64,000 bases of DNA from Miscanthus floridulus (lineage: Eukaryota > Streptophyta > Magnoliopsida > Poales > Poaceae). The stretch lies in assembly GCF_019320115.1 (NCBI RefSeq), contig NC_089587.1, positions 103,132,166 to 103,196,165 on the forward strand, read 5' to 3'. The position numbers and the translations under genes were made by a program. The notes under the pieces are model-generated. The model did not search any database and was not told the origin of the DNA. It saw only the letters and a list, made by a program, of their open reading frames with translations. Every line of letters starts with the position of its first letter. Positions within the stretch are counted from its first letter, which is position 1. Below, in pieces: positions 47,028-56,800 of the stretch.

Positions 47028-48548
47028 TCACCTTGATTTGTTGTAGACTTTGGAAATTAGGGAGTCTCGCCATCCAACAGCGTAATTGCAAGAACGCATC
47101 CAGCACCTAGAAGGTCTGATGTGTGTGCACTGGAGTTCGACCTCAGGACACGTTGACCGAGCTTGTTGTGCTGGAGATGTGCAACGTCTGGGCGTCAGGC
47201 TTGGCTTTGAGGCGCCTATGATTTTTGTGCCCTGCAAATGCTTAACCCAGTACCAACTCAATTTGCAGTAAATATTAGCAAGACCTGATGTGATTTCCAT
47301 CCATCCGAAAACCAGAGAACTGAAACAGGCATCGAATAAATCACATCTGAAAATATATCCGCACCAACACGAATGAAGACTGAAACATGAAACACGCATT
47401 GTTTCTGATTCGTGCTGCGTTTTCGCAGACAAATACCACAACGAACTGGATGGCAAATACAAACTCAAGAACACGGATCCGATCATTGAGGAAACAGAGG
47501 ACCAGCAATCTCCAGGAAAACATAGGAATAGGCCAGCAGACATCCAGAAGGCAGGAATACAATCTAGAAGGCAGTAAACCATACCTCTCGCCAATCCTTG
47601 GTGGAGATTCAGATTTTGGAGATGCAGGCGAGACGGTGGCAGAAGCAGGTTGGCAATCGATGGCTCCCCTTGCCGCCACCGCCGTCGAGCGAAGGAGCAG
47701 CTGCCTGGTCTCTCTCCCTCCACAAATCTCACGTGTGCAGACATCGCCCTTGGGGCTCTCAACTGCGCCGAGACGCCGCCGCCGCCCCGTGCAACCCTAG
47801 CCCCATGGGCGGGCGGGCTGCGGCGACAATGGCAAGCAGCAGGAGGAGCGTGCGCGGCTATCGCGAGGACCACGCTAGTCTGCTCGGTTGCTGCATGAAG
47901 CTTCCGCAGCCGCCAGGAGAGGAAGGATGTCGACGCCAGGCAGCCAGGTGGGACAGCGTCGCGTCCACACGGCCTAGCTGGGATGCACGGAACGATGGCG
48001 ACTGGCGCCTCGTGGAAGCGGTTTAGCTGGGCCAATAGCGGCTGCCCTGAGAAGGGAGCACGCCTGTGAAGGGAGACGCGGTGAGGCTCTCGACGCTCAC
48101 GGCCGGCTCGGTCTGGCGGATCCGGGAGGCAGAGGCCGGCGGGATCAACGGGTAGGGTTCGCGTTATGATCGTGCGTTTCCTTTTTTTCTTTTTTTTATT
48201 AGGTGATTGCAGGTTTCGATCGCTGTGCGTGGGTGTTTGGAGCCCGCGTGCGTGGGATGGAGAGCTAGGGGGTGAGAAGCCCGGCGCAGAGATCGGGGGT
48301 GGGGTGGAGTGGTGAAGTGGGGAGATCGGGGTGGGATATCCAAAGAATATCGGCCGTCGAACGTGGTTGAGCAAGAAGAGAGAATAAGTGAGAGTTAATT
48401 TGGTACACACGTTTTTAATGTTATCTTTTTTCTGTATGCGTTTTGTGGGGTGGACGTAGTTTAGATCGTGACTGTAGAGGTGGGATTTGTTTGGTGGCTG
48501 TAGGATAATTTGAAATGGTGTATTATAGAGGTAGAGATAAGAGTTCAA
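47028..48548 (-). CDS. Long uncharacterised open frame, doubtful
   Basis: 506 codons open on the minus strand. Composition is uneven: the middle (about 48300-47600) is GC-rich and Pro/Arg/Ala-rich with a good antisense frame opposite, while the two ends are AT-rich. There is no domain, signal peptide or family I recognise. The central part reads like a GC-rich promoter or first exon with a C/T-rich leader. GC-rich DNA often stays open by chance, so this may not be a gene. An expressed non-coding or TE-derived region is as likely. Confidence 0.2.
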   Translation of the reverse strand: MNSYLYLYNTPFQIILQPPNKSHLYSHDLNYVHPTKRIQKKDNIKNVCTKLTLTYSLFLLNHVRRPIFFGYPTPISPLHHSTPPPISAPGFSPPSSPSHARGLQTPTHSDRNLQSPNKKKKKRKRTIITRTLPVDPAGLCLPDPPDRAGRERREPHRVSLHRRAPFSGQPLLAQLNRFHEAPVAIVPCIPARPCGRDAVPPGCLASTSFLSWRLRKLHAATEQTSVVLAIAAHAPPAACHCRRSPPAHGARVARGGGGVSAQLRAPRAMSAHVRFVEGERPGSCSFARRRWRQGEPSIANLLLPPSRLHLQNLNLHQGLARGMVYCLLDCIPAFWMSAGLFLCFPGDCWSSVSSMIGSVFLSLYLPSSSLWYLSAKTQHESETMRVSCFSLHSCWCGYIFRCDLFDACFSSLVFGWMEITSGLANIYCKLSWYWVKHLQGTKIIGASKPSLTPRRCTSPAQQARSTCPEVELQCTHIRPSRCWMRSCNYAVGWRDSLISKVYNKSR

Positions 48549-49782
48549 GCGAGGAAGAGAATTACTCTCCCAAACAATTTAGATTCAATAATGTATAGGT
48601 AACTCTGTCTAAAGTTCGGTTTGCTGTAAAACTAGATACTCGGTGCAGGCGTACTTGGCTAAGGGGAGTGGCCCCTGTGATCATTTCCTTTTCATTCATA
48701 CCCGGTGCAGAATGCAGATGAGTATGCTCATATGCTCACACTATGACCTCTATATATGCACACATGCACACCATACCTCTATAATATCTTTCAGATACTG
48801 AGGCAACAGATCTAGTAATTGACAAAGACACAAGGACGCCTAGTTGCCGACGGACACCTTGATTTTCACTAAATATAAAACATTGTTGCTTACTGGAATA
48901 ATTGTAGGGAAATCCGAGTACCCATACTAAGTTTACGGACTTTGAGCCTGGTTGTACAGGATCCATAAGAAGAAATCTAACCAATTGAGCATATGCCCTC
49001 ATGACTGGTTTCTATCTAGGCTCCCACCAAACTACTAAAAGAGCTCTGGACTATGATTATATCTATATAATTATATGCTCCATCTATTGCTAATGGACAC
49101 TCAATACACGCGTCACAATAGAAAATTAGACAATCCTTAGAAATTCTAGAAAAATAAAACACATTAACATTGTTGACAACAATAGGAATTGGATCTAATT
49201 TGCTTTGCAATTGTCAATTATTTACCCACATTTTTCCGGTTATGCAAATAGCCAATGCTATTATGGTCATATTTGTGGGAACATGTGTACATGATGCCAC
49301 TTCATGAGAAGTGAATTTACACTTTAACATTGTTATTGCTTATAATGACAATGCCATTGTTGTGTGCTTACCTCAAGGTAGCATGTCACAACACATAATG
49401 ACAGATGTGTTTTAGTAGCTTTTTACATTGTTAGAGAATCTTCAAGTGTGACATCCAGCCTAGTTTGAAATTTGGCCCATATTGGCCCATGTGCATATTA
49501 ATGAGATATTGTGGGGGGTTTAGTCCCACCTTGGTTGTTAATGATGGGTTAGACCAACATATAAGGCTTCTAGAGTCCATCCCACCGTCCCCGTGTTAAT
49601 CCTTTTACGTGAAGTAAGGACAGAAGCATAAGTGGGGTGGTGGTAGTTGTGGTTCACTCATTGTACAGAGTGGATCGGAGTCCAAGTTTTCTAAGTAGCT
49701 AAAATAAAAGGTTTTGGTAGCACCAAAGAAACATTTCTCCAACAATTTCCAAATAATCACTCCTAAAAGACAGAACCTAATT
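48549..49782. other. Intergenic stretch with a USE/TATA-like element pair
   Basis: 49522-49532 (AGTCCCACCTT) resembles the plant U-snRNA upstream element RTCCCACATCG, and ATATAAGG lies at 49560-49567. No snRNA body is recognisable downstream. The same motif also occurs in some plant LTRs, so a solo LTR remnant is possible. Nothing else named in this stretch. Confidence 0.25.
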
Positions 49783-50073
49783 TTACATTAGGAATCCTGA
49801 CCGATTTTTAAAGCACCCAACCACTTTTATACTTTCTTTCTCTCTTATACATTTGGTATCGGGGGTCGGAAATGGTTCACCTGCAGCGGGATGCCATCCG
49901 GCAGTTACTTGATGTTGAAGGACGCCTTCGAACACCATTCCTTCTAGGGTCTTCTGGGTGACAGTAGATCTAACCCACTCCTGGTCGCGGCAGACCTCGC
50001 CAGTAATCTCCGCCGCCTCCTTCCCTGACTTCTTCGGGCTCGAGCAGCTGCGTTTCTTCCCACCCTTCGCCAT
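49783..50073 (-). pseudogene. N-terminal fragment of a gypsy-associated plant ORF (Transposase_28/PF04195-like)
   Basis: From the Met at 50073 the frame gives a Lys/Ser-rich start (MAKGGKKRSCSSPKKSGKEA) and then WVRSTVTQKTLEGMVFEGVL…AGWHPAAGEPFPTPDT. The latter is the opening of the putative gypsy-type family whose members continue with VVFxxFFxRGFGxPxHPFF. Here that continuation is replaced by an unrelated tail of about 20 residues to the stop. An upstream in-frame extension to 50250 is not of the family. It is a truncated, non-functional piece of a transposable-element-linked gene. Confidence 0.5.
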
Positions 50074-50439
50074 GGATTGGATTTGATTCGATTTGGCTAT
50101 GCTCAGATTGGGTTGTGGAAAGGCCGTGGTTGCAACTGTAGAAGGGTGCAAGAAGGCGAAGCGCCGAAGTGTTGTGCGGTTGCAAGGAAGATGATGCGCT
50201 AGTGCGTAATGAGGGGAGTGCACCGCCACGGGTAGATTGAAACAGTTCAACCTTGACCTTTTATCTTCAGGGTTTTCGGGAAAACCGCACTAACCCCGCC
50301 GCATTGTTCACACCCCTCCGCAATGTTTGCACCACTTCCTTTGCGCCCCTCCAACTTCTCCGTCAAAGGATATTGGGCTAGTCTAATGGGCCTACGGGCA
50401 TACTAAACGGTTGAGCCCGCTTCGTCGGTTTACCTCTCC

Positions 50440-50885
50440 AAATCTCTCAATGTTCTCCGATTTCGCCACGGTATAGTGCTAAGCACTCTCCATGTTCTCC
50501 AATTTTGCCATGTTCTCCCATGTTCGCCATGATATAGTGCTAATCACTCTTCATGTTATCCAACTTTCTCCATGATCTCCAAAATTTGCCATGTTCTCCA
50601 ATGTTCGCCATGGTATAGTGCTAAACACTCTCCATGTCTCCAAATTTCTCCATGATCTCTAAATTTCGCCATGTTCTCCAATGTTCGCCATGGTATAGTG
50701 CTAAGCACTCTCCATGCTCTCCAAATTTCTCTATGTTCTCCAAATCTCTCCATGTTCTCCAATTTTGCCACGGTATAGTGCTAAGCACTCTCCAAAATTC
50801 GCCACGGTTAATTGCTAAGTACTCTCTCCATTTTTAAGTGCTCAACACTCTCCAAAATTTACTCCTATGTCAAGTGCTAAGCACA
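50440..50885. repeat. Minisatellite of TCTCCATGTTCTCCAA / GCCATGGTATAGTGCTAAGCAC units
   Basis: The AGTGCTAAGCACTCTCC core recurs at about 50475, 50535, 50617, 50696, 50775, 50838 and 50872. Spacing is about 60-80 bases early on and shorter at the right end. Between cores, CTCCAA(A/T)TT and CTCCATG motifs repeat. Frames on both strands (50556-50771 -, 50634-50837 +) are by-products of the repeat. Confidence 0.85.
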
Positions 50886-51292
50886 AAGATTTTGTCCTTT
50901 ATACAAATGTGAATAAACTCCAAATAAACATAAACTGCTTTGTAGGATATAAAATTCACCGGTACATTTCTCCTGATAAACTCCGCTCTGTTTTCTTCAA
51001 ATGCACTCCTGATAATGTAACTTAGGGTAGTTTCACGGTAGATGTTGCAAGTCAAGCCACACACAAATGCATGATAACAAGGATTCTAGTGGCTACTTCC
51101 TTTTCGAACATATGAATTCAATAAGACAGTGGACAAACTATGCATGTATGGAATATAATAAAATCCTCAAATATAAGTAGTAAGACAATATACAACTCAT
51201 TAGAGATAGAATATAGATAGAACAAAGTCACTACAGATACAACTATATATGCCTGCATGGCTGCATTTATTATGTACTCATTCAAGAGAGAA

Positions 51293-51317
51293 GGGGGGGG
51301 GGGGGGGGGGGGGGGGG
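51293..51317 (+). repeat. Poly-G run (25 G)
   Basis: An uninterrupted G tract in unit 1 at a point where unit 3 has only GGGG (53177-53180). It is prone to slippage, so its length may also be a sequencing artefact. Confidence 0.7.
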
Positions 51318-51336
51318 AGTAGCAAATAATTTACTA

Positions 51337-51528
51337 CTCCCTCAATTCAAAATTACAAAGATTTATGACATCAAATAGGTATATTATGAAAATATAATTA
51401 ATGAAGAATCTAATGATACTTAGTTGGTATGATAAATGTTAATATTTTTTTATATAAATTTGGTCAAACTTGAGATGATTTGAATCTCCAAGAAAGTTGG
51501 AATGTCTTATAATTTGGGATGAAGGGAG
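51337..51528. mobile_element. Stowaway MITE inside repeat unit 1
   Basis: A 192-base element: CTCCCTCAATTCAAAATTAC…TTATAATTTGGGATGAAGGGAG, with TA on both sides (51335-51336 and 51529-51530). Its interior (ATTTATGACATCAAATAGGTA…) is the inverted relative of the MITE at 55698-55957. Confidence 0.88.
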
Positions 51529-51823
51529 TATGTAGATAGGAGAGGAGGTGAGTAATAAGTATTTATTAGAGAGAGAGAGAGAGCTAAACACCATATGGGG
51601 CTGCGCATCAATAGGGACTAGAAAATTGGGTAGTTGGGAAATATTTCTACTCACATGGAGATGTATGTATTGGATTTGATACTTTCTTTTGCAATATATA
51701 AACTTGCACAATCTAGTAGACAAACTTTGCACACATGGAACATAAACACTTTTGTGACGACTAATAAGGCGATGTGTGAGTCAGTAGAGATAAGAGTGAT
51801 GCTAGAAATCATCTTGAACTCTT

Positions 51824-51996
<173 letters not shown>

Positions 51997-53726
51997 AATT
52001 ATTTACTAGACTTGATGTTATTTTTACCATGCAAGTTAATTTGATTATATAATACAAATCCTAATTTTATCCATGGAGATTACTATTATGATATTCTCTA
52101 AACCAAAAGTTACAAAAGAGGAAACAAGCAAAGATGGTTTTAAACTGAGAGCTCAAAGATTCTATTGTAACTTAAGGTAGTTTCATGGTAGATGTTGCAA
52201 GTCAAACCACACACAAATGCATGGTAAGAATTCAAGTGGGTACTTCCTTTTCCATCATAGGAGATCACATAAGCAAGTGGACAAACTCTGCATGGATGGA
52301 ACATAATAACATGCTCAAATATAAGTAGTACGACAATGTACAAGTAACTAGAGATAGAGTGAAGTCACTACGGATAGACTGGAGTAATTAGAGATAGGGA
52401 GTCACTATAGATAGAATGAAGTCACTAGAGATAATTATTAGAGAGAGAGAACTAACACCATATGAGGCTTCGCATGAATAGGGACCCACAAAATTGGGTA
52501 GTTGCAAAATATATTTTACTCAAATAGAGATGCATGTATTGGAGTTGAAGTGGACACTTCCTTTTGCAACATATAAACTTGCACAATCTAGTAGACAAAC
52601 TTTGCACACATGGAACAAAAACACTTTTTATGGAGAGATAGTTACTTGTTATAGTTTGCTTTTTTACTTTGGGCATATGTGCCTTGTATTTTAATTCATG
52701 TAAATATTATTCTTTCATTTAATGGAAAAGCAAAAAAAAAGGTAGGGGACTCCCCTGCCGTTTCGGTCAAAAAGGTGATGTGTGAGTCAGTAGAGATAAG
52801 AGAGATGCTAGAAATAGTCAAAAGTTACAAAATAGGCAACAAGCAAAGATGGTTTGGAACTATGAGCTCAAAGATTCTATTGTAACTTAGGGTAGTTTCA
52901 TGGTAGATGTTGCAAGTCAAACCACACACTACAAATGCGTGATAAGAATTCAAGTGGATACTTTTCCATCATATGAACTCACAAAAGCAAGTAGATAGAC
53001 TCTGCATGATGGAACATAATAACATAATTAAATATAAGTAGTAAGACAATGTACAAGTAACAAGAGATAAAATGGAGTCACTATAGATAGACTAGAGTTA
53101 CTATACAAAGAAATGAAGTCACTAGAGATAGAATTATACATGTCTGCATTCATTATGTACTCATTCTAGAGAGAAAGGGGAGAATAACAAGTAATTGTTT
53201 ATCATATATAGATGGGAGGAGTAATAAATAATTATTTGAAGAAAGAGAGAGAACCGAAGACCATACAAGGCTGCGAATGAATTGCAATCTGCAAAATAGG
53301 TAGTTGGCGTATGTTGTTTGTCAAATGAAGACGGATGCATTGGAATTTAAATGGATACTTCCTATTGCAACATACAAACTCGCGTAATCCAATGGACAAA
53401 CTTAGCACACATGGAGTAGAAAACATTTTTTAAGATGACCAATAAGGCGATGTGTGTGTCAATAGAGATAAGAGTGATGCCTACATTCATCACGTACTCT
53501 TATGAGAGATAAAAAAAGATTATTTAGTACACATGATGCTCTTTTTCCTCGTATTAAGTTAGTTTTGGTTCTATCATATAGCTGCTAAGTTTAAGCTTTT
53601 TGAAGATACTCATTCTCTGAACCAAAAGTTGCAAAAGAAGAACAAGCGAAGAAGGTTGTTAGACTTTATTGTTTATCCAATCCATCACTGGTCTAACACT
53701 TCTCCACTGCTTTTTAAAAAATGGCC

Positions 53727-53790
53727 TTCTCCACTGCCCCCCTACCCCACCCCACCCCTCACCCCCCCAAAAAACACCCACCCATCCCCT
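53727..53790. promoter_or_regulatory. C-rich tract upstream of copy B
   Basis: Repeated C-runs (CCCCCC, CCCC, CCCC, CCCC, CCCCCCC) separated by one to a few bases lie 10-75 bases before the TATA box. The complementary strand has the spacing of a G-quadruplex. A related G-rich tract lies in intron 1 of copy A (42675-42720). Confidence 0.5.
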
Positions 53791-53799
53791 CCCTTAGCC

Positions 53800-53807
53800 T
53801 ATAAATA
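53800..53807 (+). promoter_or_regulatory. Probable TATA box of response-regulator-like gene B
   Basis: TATAAATA lies 65 bases before ATG 53865, at the same relative place as in copy A. Confidence 0.65.
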
Positions 53808-53864
53808 AACAGGTTAGTCACGATCCCTTCTCATAAGTCCACACACCCCCTAGTGTGTGCCTCA

Positions 53865-56800
53865 ATGAACCGGGAGATGACAGCAATGTTCCCCAATGGC
53901 ATCAGAGCCTTGATTGTGGACGATGATGCAAGGTTCATTAAGTCATCTTCCATGCTTCTTTCTCTCCTAAACTTCAAAGGTAATTGTGATCTTTCGAGTT
54001 GGCAATAAGGTTTTCTAATTATAGATCTTCTTGAAGTATGTTTTCCTCAAGAAGATGCAGTGAAGCTATATGTATTTTGGGTATTTGTTTGGAGAGTTTT
54101 TGGGCATGAGATCTGCTGTTTCCATTTAATATCTATAGAAAATAGGTAAAAATATGATGTTTTCTTCAACATCTGTGGTGGAAAATTTTAGAAGAGTGAC
54201 AGGAGATTATACCGTGGCCAGATGATGTGCACTCGGTGGTTATTTATGTCATGTTGTTTTTTTTTCGTGTTTCTTCCATATTTGAAGATAGATCATGTTT
54301 TAGACCAAGTTTATTAACCCTTATTTCTTGGGGGAAAATGATATCCCTCATTCTCCTGTGCGAGTTTTCTCATATATATACCTTTGAGTAAGCAAGATTC
54401 AAATCAAAGAATTGTGCCAATTTTTAAATATCTCACTGTTTTTTCTTAAAGAAAATAGTTTTATTCCTATAGCATAATTTACTGCACTTTAGTTAAATTA
54501 TGAACTGTGAGCCACCAAGATCTCTTTTTAACATTACTATCAGACGTGCCCGTGCTACAACGAGACCCAATATATATGTCTTGGAATCGGATTTCATTGT
54601 ATGCATGAGTCCGGATCACATATTGGACATATGAAGGGCACAGGGGTATTTTGAAAATAAGAAAAGGGTTGGAAGAAACTGTCGCTTTTAAATTATTATT
54701 ATTAATTATTATAGATAGAAGTAGAGATAGATATAGAGATAGAGATAAAAAAGCCTCTCTTTTCTTCATTTTTGTTTTTGGCCAGCATAACCCCTAATTT
54801 TATGGGCATACTCATGGTTTCACGTGTCACTTGCCACACCTCTCTTTGCAGTGGCCTCTTGCGGGAGCCCTACATCTGCACTTAAGTTCCTCTCTGGAGA
54901 CAAGAACAAAGACGTCGACGTGGTCCTCGTCAACGCTGAGAAGGCTACCACCTGCGGCTTCGACTTCCGTGGCATTGTCGAGTCCGATCTGTCCATCCCG
55001 GTCATCTACTGTAAGCACGCTGCCATGGCGATCAACGCACGTACACCTACGAATAAAATTGCATCACATCAAGCAATACTGAAAGAGGAAAAGCTTAACT
55101 AATCATTTTGTTACTGGTGCATGCATACTACGTAGTCTTGTCGCTGGATCACGTGGCCACCGGCGACGAGGCGGACGAGCTGCTCCGCACGCTCAGGGAT
55201 TCGACCTACGTCCTCAGGAGTCCGCTGCAGGCCAACGATGTCTGTGACCTGTGGATGGTCATCGCGTGGCGCAAGTGCTACCTGGAGAAGAAGGCCAAGG
55301 GGGCCGACGACGGCCGCCGCGTGGTTCCCGCCGCCGCCGTTCAGGCATTTATGGCCGGCGGCTCCAGCTCCACCACCGTCGTAGACGAGGAAAGGGAAGA
55401 CGAAGATCGGATCCACTTCAAGGTGGTGGGCGCCGGCGGGAGAGGCCGCAAGAGGAAGAGCGGCTGCAACACCGTCGCCGCCGGCTCCTCCGGGACCACC
55501 GTCGCAGGTACGGTTGATATCTCCTCATCGAAGCACCGCACTCTCATGCTCGTCGTTTTGTTTAATGCTGACAGAGGACAGAAACGGTCTATTTTTTCCC
55601 GTCTTATATGACATTTCTGTACCACACCAATATTTATGCAGTAGAAGCACGTACAATGACAAAAAAAAAATTGTTCAATCTGTTTGTTTGTATGGTAGTT
55701 CCTCGGTTCCAAATTATAAGTTATTTTAATTTTTTTAAGCGTAAAAATATCTCAAGTTTGACCAGATTTGTATAATAAAATAATAATATTTATGATATCA
55801 AATAAGTATCATTAAATTCTTCATTAATTGTATTTTCATAGTACCCATTTGATGCCATAAATTATTGTAATGTTTTTTTTTATAATTTTAGTTAAATTTG
55901 AAATACTTTGACTCTCTAAAAAAAGTTAGAATGACTTGTAATTTGAAACGGAAGGAGTACATAAATTAATTCTAAAACATATATTATGAATCTTTTCTCT
56001 ACGTACATAGTCAACTCTCTCCTTTTATCAAGCACAGGAGGCCAGACAGGCAAGAGACAGGGGAAGATGAACGTGACAGGAGAGCACGAGAGGGACGCCG
56101 TGTCTACCCAGCAACAGGTGTCAATTTCTTCTAAATTCGTTTGCCCATTTAATTTGGGCGAATATTGGCTAGTTACGTCTTTTTCGCAGTATTGCATTTT
56201 GGAAGCAACTAGGTGCCAGTTTCTTCTAAAAATCCGTTTTGCCTGTTTATACGATCGAACACTAGTTGCATCCTTTTTTTAACAGAACTACATTGGGCAT
56301 AATGTTATGACGATTACTACTAAAATTTGGAAATTTAGAAACAGTAACTCCTACATTTTGCCCTACACATACTGGTGAACCTTGGCCCCCATGTGTACAG
56401 GTCAGTTGTTCTGATGAGTTGAACTCTTTAGGTGGTGTTGTACGTACCTCTCTCTTTTTATTTTCCTTTTCTGTCGTCTAATAAAAATCTTGATAAATCT
56501 CTTGTCGTTCCTTAAAAGAATTACTGGCTCCGTTCGACTTGCTGAAACTTGGCTGAATTGGTTGAAAAACACTGTTCTGGTTGAATTGTTGTAAGAGAAA
56601 AATACTGTTTCGGCTAAAAAAACAAGCTGAATAGTGCGGATTATAAGGTAAGCCGAACGGGGCCACTAGCTAGCGAGCCTATATGTGTTACTACTTAATG
56701 GTAGTAAGCATATATGTGTGGTTATGCAGTAGCTTAAGACTATCTCCATATTTAACTGAAATATAGCATTGTAGTCAAACATGCGTTACTACCTACTTCT

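Noticed and set aside
50440..50885. CRISPR-like regular repeats
   Set aside because: Spacers are themselves repetitive and of uneven length, and the context is a plant genome, so it is a minisatellite.
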